DNA of 64,000 bases, from positions 1 through 64,000 of the forward strand of contig JBAZZQ010000008.1 in the NCBI GenBank assembly GCA_041658725.1, read 5' to 3'. This DNA comes from JBAZZQ01 sp041658725. Lineage in GTDB: Bacteria > Planctomycetota > Phycisphaerae > JAAYCJ01. Below are positions 15,529 through 25,800 of this stretch, in pieces; the stretch's first letter is position 1, and each line of letters opens with the position of its first letter. The notes below the pieces were generated by a model. It searched no databases and was not told the DNA's origin. It saw only the letters and a list, made by a program, of their open reading frames with translations. A program made the translations under genes and the position numbers.

Positions 15529-16329
15529 ATGAAACATGTGATGATGATTTTCTTGTCGGTTTTAGTCGTCAGCGGCTGTTCGGAGCAAGACGGATATAAT
15601 CCGAATACTTCACGCTCCCCGGGGCGAGGCTCTGAAAGTTTAGGAAAAGTTTTTTACCTGGACGGAGCGGGCAACATGGGTTTCGGACAGGAAACGGTAG
15701 GGCAGGGACTGCGTCTGGCGGGTTTTAACGGTAACGTAGAGAATATTATCTGGACCAGTTTTACGGGACCGTTGGGCGATCAGGTGATTCGTTTGAACGC
15801 CCGGCTGCGGTCGGAAAATCTGACGAAAAAAATTCGCTCTTACCAAAAACGGTGTCCCCAGGCTCCGGTGTACGTGATCGGTCTTTCAGCGGGAACCGGG
15901 GTGGCAGTCTGGGGGATTGAGAATTTACCGGAAGATATCAAAGTCGACGCGGTGGTGCTTCTGGGCAGCAGTTTGTCAAAAAGTTACAACATGGCCCGGT
16001 GCCTCAAGCATGTGAAAAACAAGGTTTATGTCTTATATTCCCCGCACGACGCGGTTCTGAATGGATTTATTCCGATAACCGGAACGATTGATGGCGCCTA
16101 TCTGGTCGAACCGGCTGGGTTGGTCGGCATGACACCACCGAACAACGTAAAGCCCGAAACAATCCAAGCTTATCAGGAAAAAATCGTCAACATCCCGTGG
16201 CAGGAAAGTTTCGAGCGTATGGGAAACGCAGGGGGACATACCGACGGCACGAGTCTGTCATTTGTTCGCGGGTATGTGGCACCGAAGCTACTAGGCATCG
16301 GCCCAAAGCAGATACACCCTGCCGATTAA
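15529..16329 (+). CDS. Lipoprotein with alpha/beta-hydrolase fold
   Basis: A 266-residue protein. The signal peptide ends in lipobox VVSGC (Cys16 or so). The domain contains VYVIGLSAGTGVAVWGIENL, where GLSAG is a nucleophile-elbow (GxSxG), and a later NAGGHTDG supplies a possible His. VDAVVLLGSSLSKSY and VYVLYSPHDAVL match the beta-strands and acidic turn of serine esterases. Secreted and membrane-anchored. Divergent from the WYL regulator, which may control it. Substrate unknown. Confidence 0.75.
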   Translation: MKHVMMIFLSVLVVSGCSEQDGYNPNTSRSPGRGSESLGKVFYLDGAGNMGFGQETVGQGLRLAGFNGNVENIIWTSFTGPLGDQVIRLNARLRSENLTKKIRSYQKRCPQAPVYVIGLSAGTGVAVWGIENLPEDIKVDAVVLLGSSLSKSYNMARCLKHVKNKVYVLYSPHDAVLNGFIPITGTIDGAYLVEPAGLVGMTPPNNVKPETIQAYQEKIVNIPWQESFERMGNAGGHTDGTSLSFVRGYVAPKLLGIGPKQIHPAD

Positions 16330-16443
16330 CTCAAAAATTGTCCCATTAAACGGGTTTTTATTAAAGAATTTAAGAGGAATTAAACGAAATATAGTATATA
16401 TGCCTCGAAGGGGTATTAGTTTTTAAAATAAAGGACCAGTGAA

Positions 16444-17019
16444 ATGAAAAGAAATCTGATTTTGTTGTCGGTGGGTGCATTGGCGATGATCGTGATGTCC
16501 GGCTGCGGAGGTGGCGGCGGAACGGAATTTACATCCAATGCTCTTGCAAAGGCCTCTCTGGCCGGCACCAGCTGGGCTGATTCGGGTCAAAATGTGGTCA
16601 TAGCCTTTGATGACCAGGCGCAGGTAACCGAGTTCGACGCCCCGGGATTGCCCCCTGAACTGGCCAACATGAACCTTGACGGCACACCCTTTACCTTCAC
16701 CATTCCCCAAGATGGATTACCCTCCCAACTCGCCGGTTACGCGGGCGACCATACCGCCACTTTGGTGAATACGAGCACAATACTTAATGATGACGGCACC
16801 TTTGAATTGGTATTCACGGGGACGGTGGATATTGGGATCATCCAGGACTTTACTTTCACGATTACCGGTACAGTGGTGGGTGAGGATGTCGGCTCGGCGA
16901 CCCTAACTGATCTGAACGGATCGCTCGTGGTGAATATCGATTTGCTGGTCACTGTTTTGCCGATAGAATTGTTTAACGAACCCCTTGGTCAGGATTTAGA
17001 CGTTATCAGGACTGAGTAA
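16444..17019 (+). CDS. Lipoprotein, unknown function
   Basis: A 191-residue lipoprotein. MKRNLILLSVGALAMIVMSG is followed by Cys and a run of glycines (lipobox MSGC). The mature part is acidic, Thr-rich and beta-predicted (SLAGTSWADSGQNVVIAFDD, FTFTITGTVVGED), an eight-stranded barrel or Ig-like look. A perfect terminator follows at 17041. No family recognised. Confidence 0.75.
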   Translation: MKRNLILLSVGALAMIVMSGCGGGGGTEFTSNALAKASLAGTSWADSGQNVVIAFDDQAQVTEFDAPGLPPELANMNLDGTPFTFTIPQDGLPSQLAGYAGDHTATLVNTSTILNDDGTFELVFTGTVDIGIIQDFTFTITGTVVGEDVGSATLTDLNGSLVVNIDLLVTVLPIELFNEPLGQDLDVIRTE

Positions 17020-17040
17020 AATTTCTTAAACCATAGTTTT

Positions 17041-17079
17041 ATCAGGCATTACCTTAACAAGTAATGCCTGATTTTTTTT
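17041..17079 (+). terminator. Rho-independent terminator
   Basis: ATCAGGCATTAC and GTAATGCCTGAT form a perfect 12-bp stem around CTTAACAA, followed by seven or more T. It also separates the plus-strand lipoprotein from the convergent pdxB. Confidence 0.95.
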
Positions 17080-17084
17080 ATAGT

Positions 17085-18245
17085 TCAAGTGGTTTGAAAA
17101 CCCAGGCCTGTGAGGATTTGTTTTACATTTTCATCCGCGTCAGGAGTGAATTCAATTCGAGTGTTGAAAAATTCCCTTCGGACGGGATAATGCTTTCGAA
17201 GCTGATCGAAATGTTTGGGGCGTTTTTCGGACGACAGAGGTGTGATTTCCCGCAACCGAGCGTCATCCGCTTCAATATCGTAGATGGTTTTTATCACCGG
17301 ATAAAGAAACTTTTCCTCGGTTGAGGAACAAGCAACGGACATGGCTGGAACTGGTGGTGCGGGCATGATGGTTTTTGGGTTCCAACTCGGTTTGACGCCC
17401 AGGAATCGGCAGGCGGCCTGGTAGATCAGTTCCGTTCCGTTGACCTTTCCGTCGAAACTGTAACCGGCGATGTGTGGAGTGCCCAGGTCGATCATTTTCA
17501 GAAGCTCAACGTCAATATCAGGTTCATTTTCCCAGACATCGAGAACAGCTCCCGCGAGGCGTTTTGCTTGAAGTGCTCGTTTCAGAGCACCACCGTCCAC
17601 CACGCTGCCGCGCGAACTGTTGAAGAGATACGCGGAAGGTTTCATTTTCCCCAGGAATTTTTCATCGACCAGATGCAACGTGGGATAACGACCTTTTACC
17701 ACCAGCGGAACGTGCAGGGTAATAAAATCGGCGGTATTGATGAAGTCTTTAAGTTCGCAATATTCCGTTGAACCGGTGAGGTCTTTTACTGGCGGATCGT
17801 TTTTTAAAACCGTCATTCCCAACTGCCGGCATTTGTGGACGACTTTGCTTCCGACGTTTCCTACGCCGATAACACCGATGGTTTTGCCGGCGAGGGTGAA
17901 TTTTTTCCTCTGGGCGAGTGTCAGCAGTGCGGCGGTGATATATTCCGCCACGGAATTGGAGTTGCTTCCCGCGGCGCTGGAAAAGGTAATGCCCGACCGG
18001 TGGAGGTAATCTTCATCGATATGGTCGGTCCCGATGGTGGCGGTGGCGACCATTTTGACCTGTGTGCCAGCCAGTAGCGTCTGGTCGACACGGGTGACGG
18101 ATCGGACGAGCAGGATATCGGCGTCTTTTAAAAGAGCCGAGGTGATCGCCCTGCCGCCGACCAGTTCGATTTTTCCCAACTGACCGAACGCTTCGCGGAC
18201 ATACGGAATATTTTCATCGGCGACGATTTTTACTGATCCGATCAT
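17085..18245 (-). CDS. pdxB: Erythronate-4-phosphate dehydrogenase
   Basis: A 386-residue D-2-hydroxyacid dehydrogenase of pyridoxal-phosphate synthesis (DXP-dependent route). VRSVTRVDQTLL holds the substrate Arg; GVIGVGNVGSKV near 120 binds NAD; HVPL, FNSSRGSVVDGGAL and DVWENEPDIDVELL match the family, and TPHIAGYSFDGKVNGT carries the catalytic His. The C-terminal dimerisation domain (DDARLREI, KHFDQLRKHYPVRREF) is specific to PdxB. The start at 18245 has AAAGGTGG 5 nt upstream; an in-frame GTG at 18254 is the alternative. The MNT gene lies immediately upstream on the same strand. Confidence 0.92.
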   Translation of the reverse strand: MIGSVKIVADENIPYVREAFGQLGKIELVGGRAITSALLKDADILLVRSVTRVDQTLLAGTQVKMVATATIGTDHIDEDYLHRSGITFSSAAGSNSNSVAEYITAALLTLAQRKKFTLAGKTIGVIGVGNVGSKVVHKCRQLGMTVLKNDPPVKDLTGSTEYCELKDFINTADFITLHVPLVVKGRYPTLHLVDEKFLGKMKPSAYLFNSSRGSVVDGGALKRALQAKRLAGAVLDVWENEPDIDVELLKMIDLGTPHIAGYSFDGKVNGTELIYQAACRFLGVKPSWNPKTIMPAPPVPAMSVACSSTEEKFLYPVIKTIYDIEADDARLREITPLSSEKRPKHFDQLRKHYPVRREFFNTRIEFTPDADENVKQILTGLGFQTT

Positions 18246-18256
18246 ATTGACCACCT

Positions 18257-18586
18257 TTAACCGCTGCAGATCACTTCACCGTTTTGGGAATATTCCGCGA
18301 CCAGGGACCTTTCGCTTTCATATTCGGCGGGGGTCAACGTAATAATATCGAGGGGTATCATAAATTTTTTTATCGTTCTGATTTCAGGTTCCTTAATAAG
18401 TGCCACCCGTTTAAAGATATCTTTACCTCGAAAATCATCCGAAATCACGACCATATCAATGTCGCTGTCTACCATAGCGGTTTTATTCGCCTGAGACCCG
18501 AAAAGAATAATTTTGGAATGTATCCCTTTTTCTTTGAGGCACTGCTCAAAGTATTTGATTATTTTTCTAACCTCGCGTTGAGCCAT
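18257..18586 (-). CDS. MNT-type nucleotidyltransferase (antitoxin of HEPN/MNT pair)
   Basis: A 109-residue minimal nucleotidyltransferase. ILFGSQANKTAMVDSDIDMVVIS gives GS and DxD of the polymerase-beta fold; the third Asp is in IPLDIITLTP. In characterised systems the MNT protein adenylylates a Tyr of the HEPN toxin. It overlaps the end of the upstream HEPN gene by 28 nt, and lies just upstream of pdxB, so all three may be one transcript. Confidence 0.88.
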   Translation of the reverse strand: MAQREVRKIIKYFEQCLKEKGIHSKIILFGSQANKTAMVDSDIDMVVISDDFRGKDIFKRVALIKEPEIRTIKKFMIPLDIITLTPAEYESERSLVAEYSQNGEVICSG

Positions 18587-18945
18587 CGTAAAACCTCCTT
18601 GCTCTTCTTTAGGACGCGAATTGTCTTTGCCTTATCAAAACTTTTCAATAATTGTTTCAAATCATCCGGGTATCGTGTCGGAACGCTTACTCCATTTAGA
18701 GTATACACAAAATCATAAAGATCGTCAGGCAATTTAATTCCGATTTTTTCGACGAGAAAAATCAGATTATGCGTTTTAGGCGGTGTATCCTTTAACTTTT
18801 GGACATACATTCCTTTTAATGCCTTTTCGATGGATAAGTGACACATGAAAACCGAGTAAAAGAATCTACCGCCATCGAACATGTATTCTGCCGTATCCAT
18901 ATCATATTCTGCTTGCTCCAACCATTCTTTCGGTTTTTTATCCAT
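18559..18945 (-). CDS. HEPN-domain protein (toxin-like partner of MNT)
   Basis: A 128-residue all-alpha HEPN protein: WLEQAEYDMDTAEYMFDGG, then FMCHLSIEKALKGMYVQKL and PPKTHNLIFLVEKIGI fit the HEPN core. The strict toxin motif RxxxxxH is not obvious (RYPDDLKQ contains the Arg but no following His), so RNase activity is uncertain. ATG at 18945. The order HEPN then MNT with a short overlap is the standard arrangement of this toxin-antitoxin class. Confidence 0.85.
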   Translation of the reverse strand: MDKKPKEWLEQAEYDMDTAEYMFDGGRFFYSVFMCHLSIEKALKGMYVQKLKDTPPKTHNLIFLVEKIGIKLPDDLYDFVYTLNGVSVPTRYPDDLKQLLKSFDKAKTIRVLKKSKEVLRWLNARLEK

Positions 18946-18961
18946 GCTGACATCCTCGATT

Positions 18962-21637
18962 CTATTCCAACGTAATCACTTCGTTTACCAGCCGGTTGCC
19001 GCGTACTTCGCGGAAACCGACCCGGATGGTTTTTCCGAACATTTGCTTCCAGGGGCCAAGGGAATATTCCTTGACCGCCGTCTGACCCGGACCCAATCGC
19101 CGAATCTGTCGTTCCATCCTCGGCTTATCCGGGCAGATCATAAAGGCGATCAGGTCCGTCCAGGTCGTTCCGTTATTCAGAACCTCCTGGCAAACCACCA
19201 GTTCCTCGCCGCGGAGGAACCACAGCACTCGCATATCGAGATCGCAAGCGCCCAGATACAGAGGCAGGGTTAAATTTAACGTGATCGGTTTTCTGGCTTC
19301 AAGCTCAAATTTTAAATTAATCGATTTTTGACCGACAGATTCATTGCCGGGATATCGAATTTTAGTCGGTAGCGTAAATTCTTTTCCCGCGGGAAGGGCG
19401 AATCGGGTTCCCGATGGGTCAAACTGCCAAAACGCTGGACCTTGCATGCGGACCATACCGCTGATGCCTTGCGAGAAGGTATTTTTAAAAAGGAGTTTGG
19501 CCTGATGGGTTCCGAATTTGCTGGAAATCGTCGAAGGATCGAATTGGATGGCGGCGACGAATTTGGCCAACTCGCTGTCAATGCCGTCGATGAAAACGAT
19601 TGGCCGGTAGGGAATTTCCAAGCCCTTGAGACCCGTTCGGATGGGAAGTTCCCTACCCCACAGATCGTAGGCTCTGGGTTGCTCACCCAGGCAAACGATA
19701 CCTTGATAATCCATTTTGCGCCCGTCCGCTAAGACCAAAACTGCCCGTTCGGAAGAGCAAAAGAGCAGTCCGCTTCGCTCGGCGTCGATCTGCATTTTTC
19801 CCAGATAATCGAGTCCGCCCAGGCGATCTACCAAATTCGAGTACGCGACAAAATAGGCATTGGGTTCATACCCGCCCGGAGCGATGGGGCTGGAAGTAGT
19901 CCACAAATCCCGTGTCGCCATCAGCCGGACTCGGTTGCATTTTGCTTGAATGAACCGGTTTACAAAATCTACCATCGCCGGTTGGAGCTGGTATTCATTT
20001 AAGTCCTGCCCTCCAAGCACAACCCAAAGATTCTCCCGGACCTGCTGCCAGGGTTTGAAATAATCCTTGAAACTACCCGGAACAAGCTCCGGAGGAATCT
20101 GCATGAAGAAACCGTCTCCCGGCGTGTCTTTGGGGTTGGCAACCAAGCTTGGCCAGGAGGTGATGAGGGTAAATTGCCCCTGAAACTGGGTGAATTCTTT
20201 CTTCAGGTTTTTTAACACGCCGTTGATCCTGCTGTCCGGGGCGTGCCATCCGTCGGAGGGTTTTCCGAAGACCCAATGATCGATTCGGTCGGCATGGCGT
20301 GATAAGACGATGGAAAGTTCCGGCAGCCACCACTGCGATTTTCCGGCAAAAAAATCCCAGATGTTGGGATTGATAATATTAGTTCGCTCGACCAGCTCTT
20401 CCGGAACGTCCATAAGCGCTCCGATTATGGAAATGCCTTTGTGATTGATAGCCAGGATCATCTGGTCGGCCGGTGATGGTTCCGCGCTGGTTCGCGAGAC
20501 GATCAAGTCCTTCCGCCAGATGGGAAGGACAATCCATGCGGGTTTTAGTTTTTCCGCGAAATCCGCGATAATCCTGGGTTGCCCGATGGGTAGCTCGGAT
20601 ATATCCAGACCAAAATCGGAGATTTCGGTGACGGTCTTTTTCGGCTGAAGAACGGCGATTTTGACATTTTTGTCGATAATTATTTCCGAATCAGAAAGAA
20701 CCTGAAGGGAGACTTTATATAATCCCGGCTGAAGATGCCCCATGTTGTGTGTGACCAGTCGCGGGTCGGGGGCCTGTCCGCGAAGAATCGCTTCCAGGGG
20801 AGGTAAAACCGCGACGGGATGTTCAATGGTTCGGGCCCGGCCGGACGCCAAATCGTCCAGGATGATACGTGCGGAAAGATCGTCGATTTTGGAATCGGCG
20901 ACAGCGGCTGCGATGACCATGTCTTCGCTGCTATTGTACAGCGTGGTATTTTTAACCAAGCCGAATCGAGCCTTTGGCAGGCGAAGGACAGTGATCTGGT
21001 CCACCCAGAGGGCGGCGTCGATATCCTTTCGATAGGATTTGACCGGTGAGGAAAAAAGACGCGGTAATTGATCCTGCTGGACGAGGAAGATTCCTATTCC
21101 GATGAATCGGCCTTCGGAGTTGGTATAGGGTAGTTCCATTGTAACGGTCTGCCATTCGGGGTCTCCAGGATCAGCCGGAGCGATCAACGCGCTGTAGACG
21201 ATGGTTTCCGGAAGAAGTTTTCCGAAGCGATCCATGTAAAACGCCTGTAAGTATCCTCGTGCGTGACGAAGGTTTTGCGTTTTAACGCAGGCCAGGATTT
21301 TATGGTCGCTTCCCGGAAACGCGGGGATAAGGCGTTCAGAAAAGACATAGCCGATGTTTCCCCCGTTGAGCTGAAATTTAAAACTGGGTTTTGGGTTGCC
21401 GACCGCGTCGTCTATTTTACCATTGACGTAATGAGGAAAACCGCTTAACGTCACTTTGTCCCAATTCATGGGCAAGTCTTCAAGGTTTCCCAGGTGTTTT
21501 TCGTCAAAATCAAAGATTTTGACCACCCGCCTGGCAAAGGCGGCTGAAGTGGTGGTCGTCGGACGGGTTGTCGCCGACAGGCCTGGGATCGGCTCGGCGA
21601 CCAGTAAAAACAGGATCGACACCACCGCTGCAAACAT
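18962..21637 (-). CDS. Large secreted protein of unknown function, possibly sugar-active
   Basis: About 891 residues from ATG 21637, whose product starts with a classic signal peptide (MFAAVVSILFLLVAEPIPGL). The frame is open to 21775 (937 residues), with ATG also at 21718, but that added segment is translated through a family-5 repeat (SVWHGLVLTWPC) and looks non-native. A beta-rich N-terminal half (60-350) with carbohydrate-binding-module character is followed by a possible TIM-barrel segment (WIVLPIWRKD, GALMDVPEEL, WVFGKPSDGW, LITSWPSL, LWVVLGGQDL) and a beta-sandwich tail. Catalytic residues cannot be assigned. No clear Shine-Dalgarno precedes any start. Confidence 0.65.
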   Translation of the reverse strand: MFAAVVSILFLLVAEPIPGLSATTRPTTTTSAAFARRVVKIFDFDEKHLGNLEDLPMNWDKVTLSGFPHYVNGKIDDAVGNPKPSFKFQLNGGNIGYVFSERLIPAFPGSDHKILACVKTQNLRHARGYLQAFYMDRFGKLLPETIVYSALIAPADPGDPEWQTVTMELPYTNSEGRFIGIGIFLVQQDQLPRLFSSPVKSYRKDIDAALWVDQITVLRLPKARFGLVKNTTLYNSSEDMVIAAAVADSKIDDLSARIILDDLASGRARTIEHPVAVLPPLEAILRGQAPDPRLVTHNMGHLQPGLYKVSLQVLSDSEIIIDKNVKIAVLQPKKTVTEISDFGLDISELPIGQPRIIADFAEKLKPAWIVLPIWRKDLIVSRTSAEPSPADQMILAINHKGISIIGALMDVPEELVERTNIINPNIWDFFAGKSQWWLPELSIVLSRHADRIDHWVFGKPSDGWHAPDSRINGVLKNLKKEFTQFQGQFTLITSWPSLVANPKDTPGDGFFMQIPPELVPGSFKDYFKPWQQVRENLWVVLGGQDLNEYQLQPAMVDFVNRFIQAKCNRVRLMATRDLWTTSSPIAPGGYEPNAYFVAYSNLVDRLGGLDYLGKMQIDAERSGLLFCSSERAVLVLADGRKMDYQGIVCLGEQPRAYDLWGRELPIRTGLKGLEIPYRPIVFIDGIDSELAKFVAAIQFDPSTISSKFGTHQAKLLFKNTFSQGISGMVRMQGPAFWQFDPSGTRFALPAGKEFTLPTKIRYPGNESVGQKSINLKFELEARKPITLNLTLPLYLGACDLDMRVLWFLRGEELVVCQEVLNNGTTWTDLIAFMICPDKPRMERQIRRLGPGQTAVKEYSLGPWKQMFGKTIRVGFREVRGNRLVNEVITLE

Positions 21638-21648
21638 TTGCGTTATCG

Positions 21649-21688
21649 GTGGGCGGCATGGCCACGTAAGAACGAGGCCATGCCACAC
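21649..21688. repeat. GTGGGCGGCATGGCC repeat (family 5)
   Basis: ggtgggcggcatggccacgt and gaggccatgccacac (21674-21688) are inverted halves. It falls between the two candidate starts of the large secreted protein. Confidence 0.7.
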
Positions 21689-21789
21689 GGACCGACATAT
21701 TTTACTTGGAGTAAACATGTAGATTTTATCGGCACTAATTGATATCGGGCTTGACGAAGGAAGATGGTGTTGCAATATTAGAAGCTAGT

Positions 21790-22737
21790 ATGATTGAAAA
21801 AACGGAAAAAATAGACGAAATCGAACAGCCGGAGGTAAAAAAGTTGGAAATATCTTTATTTACCCGTGTCAAGTACATGTTCGTGCGCGGCTCGCTGATG
21901 CTGGTTGTTAAATTAACCGGATTGAACGGTCTGTACAGGTTCGGTCAGTTTTTTGGGTATTGCGAGTTCCTCCTGCGATACAAAAAGCGGTTTCGGACCT
22001 ATCAACGGATGGAAGTGGTCTTTGGGACCCCCTTGCCACTTTCCAGGAAACGAATGATCGTCCGCCGGTGGATGTGCCGCGTGCGATGCGATAAGATGAT
22101 CTATACAATCATGGATATGATTGACCGAAAGGTTCTTTTGGACCGGGTGGAAATCTCCGGCAAACAGTATATGGATCGGTCGATAGCCAACGGTCAGGGA
22201 ACGTTTCTTATGTTCAGCCATTTTGGTTCCCATCACCTGGGCGGAATCCTCCTGACTCTTTTGGGGTTTCCGATTATCGGACTACGAGACCCCAACGAAA
22301 GCCCCCTCCGCCTGTATGTGCAGGAGCGGTTTGCGAAAAATTTTCCCGAATTCAGCGATTTGCAAATTACCCCAAGCGATAGTTTCGCCCGCACGTTTTT
22401 CCATGCTTTTAAGAAAAACTTCATTGTGGCGGCGGCGATGGACGTTTGGAGGGATCGGGACCATGGCAGAACCGTAGAAGTTACCATTTTCGGAGAGCGG
22501 CGGGAATTTTTATCAGGTATGACCCATATCGCCCTAAGATCTCATGCCGCGATTTTAACCGGTATTATCCTGTCGCTGCCGGGGTATCGGTATCGGCTCA
22601 TCCTCTATCCCTGGTTCAACGATCCAAATAAGGATCAGGATACCCCCGAAATCGTCCAAAGAGTGATGCAGCAGTATGCCCAAATGATTGAAGAACAGGC
22701 TAAAAAATACCCCTGCCATATCTCAAAGACAAATTAA
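21790..22737 (+). CDS. LpxL/HtrB-like lipid A acyltransferase family protein
   Basis: A 315-residue inner-membrane protein. A hydrophobic segment at about 30-45 (RGSLMLVVKLTGLNGLYRF) is followed by FLMFSHFGSHHLGGILL, the position of the family's catalytic HxxxxD/E; here the acidic residue is replaced (HFGSHH). GLRDPNESPLRLYVQERF and AAAMDVWRDRDHGRTVEVTIFG match the acyltransferase core (usually D..xG...v.F.G). Start ATG 21790 follows an acidic linker possibility; a TTG at 21739 is also open. It implies an outer membrane, but activity is uncertain because of the changed motif. Confidence 0.75.
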   Translation: MIEKTEKIDEIEQPEVKKLEISLFTRVKYMFVRGSLMLVVKLTGLNGLYRFGQFFGYCEFLLRYKKRFRTYQRMEVVFGTPLPLSRKRMIVRRWMCRVRCDKMIYTIMDMIDRKVLLDRVEISGKQYMDRSIANGQGTFLMFSHFGSHHLGGILLTLLGFPIIGLRDPNESPLRLYVQERFAKNFPEFSDLQITPSDSFARTFFHAFKKNFIVAAAMDVWRDRDHGRTVEVTIFGERREFLSGMTHIALRSHAAILTGIILSLPGYRYRLILYPWFNDPNKDQDTPEIVQRVMQQYAQMIEEQAKKYPCHISKTN

Positions 22738-22852
22738 TCCCCCCAAAATTATTAATAAATTCATATATTACACTCCCAAAGCTAAAGAGCGTTTTCCTTC
22801 GGCTCGATATAACGCATGTGCGGTAAACTTTTAAGGGTCCAAAGGGAGTGTC

Positions 22853-25800
22853 ATGACATTACGAAAAAAAACGCTAACGATCATAAGCCTGACCATGCTT
22901 TGCTTGATGGTGGTTTTGTTTGCCATTTCCAAGACTATCGTGTTGAACGGTTTCGGTAAAATCGAGCATAATAACATAAAGAATGACACGGAGCGGGTGT
23001 TAAAGGCTTATGCTGGGACTTTGGCGGAAATAAACTCAAAATCCGCGGACTGGGCCGTGTGGGACGATTCGTATGCGTTTATTCAGAACGGGAATGCGGA
23101 TTTTATCAAGTCGAATTTAGGAGACAGCGTTTTTACCGACCTCAGGCTTAATGTCATAATGTTTATCAATTCCGCCAATCAAGTTGTTTATGCCAAGGGA
23201 TTTGATCTGAGGCAGCAAAAAGAAGTCCCCATTTTGGAACGGGTAAAGAAAATTAATTTTCTGGATGACGTGCTGGTCCGACATACCCGGTTCGACTATA
23301 GTCATTGTGGGCTGGTGTCGCTTCCGGAAGGCCCTTTACTTCTGGCCTCTCGGCCCATATTAACCAGTAAGCGCACGGGACCAATTCGTGGGACTTTGAT
23401 TTTCGGCCGTTTCCTGGATGACCTGGAAATCAGACGTTTGGCGGAGTTGACAAAATTTTCCATCCGGTTTTATCACTATGCGAAACAACCGATTTCGTCC
23501 GACCTTAAGGAAATCGTGGCGACCTTGTCAGGTAAACAATCCATCCTGATTAAACCACAAAACGCAAACGTAATATCGGGATATGCCCTGCTGAAAGATG
23601 TCTATGGCAAGCCATGTCTTTTACTTCGGGTGGATACACCCAGAGACATCTACAATCGCGGACAAGCGACAGTGGCTTATTTCAGCATTTTCCTTTTGGC
23701 GGCGGGATTAATTTTTGGTTTGGTGACGATTTTTCTTCTGGAGAGATCTGTCTTATCGCGATTGTCTTATTTGTGTTCGAGCATGTTGCGTATCGGGATT
23801 CAAGGCCGTCTGTCCGAACGCCTCGTGATCAGTGGAAGGGATGAATTATCGGATTTGGCCAGTTCCGCCAATAAGATGCTTTCCACCCTGGAGCAATCTC
23901 AGAATGAGGTCTTGAACACGCAAACCAAGCTTTTAGAAAGCCGGCAGGTGATTTCTACCCTGTTGGGAAATTTACCGGGGATCGCGTTTCGGTGTCAACA
24001 CGATAAATATCGGAACATGGAATATCTCAGCGATGGGTGCTTGAATTTGACGGGATATTCAATTTCGGACTTGATCGGCAACTCGAAAATATCCTACGCG
24101 GAGCTTATCCATCCGGAGGACCAGGAATATGTGTGGAACGAGGTGCAGCTTGCCATTAAGGAACATCGCGCCTACCAGGTTGATTACCGGATTCAGACGG
24201 CTGGCGGAGAAGTCAAATGGGTTCGCGAGTATGGCAGGGGAATCTATTCTCCCCAGGGTGAATTACTGACATTGGAAGGATTCATCGGTGATACCAACGA
24301 CAGTAAATTGGCGGAAGAAGCCATTATGACTTCGGAGGCTAATTACCGGGCGATTTTTGACGCGTTCAATGATGTCATCATCGTTCACGATTTACAGACC
24401 GGCCAAATCGTCGACGTGAACCAAAGGGTATCCGAAATGTACGGATACCAGGCAAATGAACTTCGCGGGGTCAGTCTTGATCAATTGATCCCTCAAGGTA
24501 ATCCGCCCTATACGATACATTGCGCAATGGAAAAGATACAAAAAGCAGCCCAGGGCGAGCCGCAGTTGTTTGAATGGAAGGCCATTCAAAAATCCAGGCG
24601 ACAATTTTGGGTTGAGGTCAGCCTGAAATGCGCGGTGATCGGGGGGAAGGCTCGAGTGCTGGCCGTGGTACGGGATATTGACCAGCGAAAACAAGTCGAA
24701 GCGGCCTTTCGGGAATCCGAACGCCGGTTCAAGGCAATTCTTGATAATGTCAAATTGGTGGCAGTCATGGTGGATGATTCCTGTCAGATTACATACGCCA
24801 ACGACTTTTTGCTCAAATTGACCGACTGGAAGCGGCAAGAGGTGATAGGAAAGAACTGGTTTGATCATTTTATTCCTTTGGAAATCCGTGATAAAATCAG
24901 ACATTTGTTCCTGGATAACCTGACAACCGGCGATATTCCATTTCATTACGAAAATGACATTATTACCCGTAGCGGCCAGACCAAAACGATCTCCTGGAAT
25001 AATACCCTTTTGCGTAATACGCAGGGGAGCATCATCGGCACCACCTCGATCGGGGAAGATATCACTGATCGCAAACGGGCCGAGGAAGCTATGCGCAAAG
25101 CCAAAGAGCTCGCGGAATCCGCCAATCAGACCAAGAGCGCCTTTCTGGCCAACATGTCGCATGAAATTCGCACCCCTATGAACGGGATCATCGGAATGAC
25201 GGAACTGACGCTGGATACCCAACTTTCGACGGAACAGCGGGAATACCTGGACATGGTCAAAACCTCCGCCGATTCCCTGCTGACTATTTTGAACGATATC
25301 CTGGATTTTTCCAAGATCGAGGCGGGCAAACTCGATTTGATTCCGATAGATTTTAATTTGAAGGACAGTTTATGTGAGACCTTAAGCACCCTCAGTTTGC
25401 GGGCCTGCGCCAAGGGCCTGGAGCTGGTCTGTCATGTTCTGCCCGATGTTCCCGATAGTCTGGTGGGCGATCCGGGCCGATTGAGGCAAATCATCGTCAA
25501 TCTGGTCGGCAACGCGATTAAATTTACCGAACAGGGAGAAATCGTCGTCCGGGCCGAACTGGAATCCCAAACCGAAAACGATACTCTCCTGCACTTTTCC
25601 ATCAGGGACACCGGCATCGGTATTTCGCAGGAAAAGCAGGATATTATCTTCGATGCCTTCACTCAGGTCGATAATTCGTCCACTCGAAAATATGTCGGGA
25701 CCGGATTGGGATTGGCGATATCGAGACAACTGGTGCAATTAATGGGCGGCCGGATTTGGGTGGAAAGCGAGATCGGCGTGGGCAGCACGTTCCACTTCAC

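Noticed and set aside
24392..25222. 276-codon minus-strand open frame
   Set aside because: Antisense within the sensor kinase PAS region; no protein-like features.
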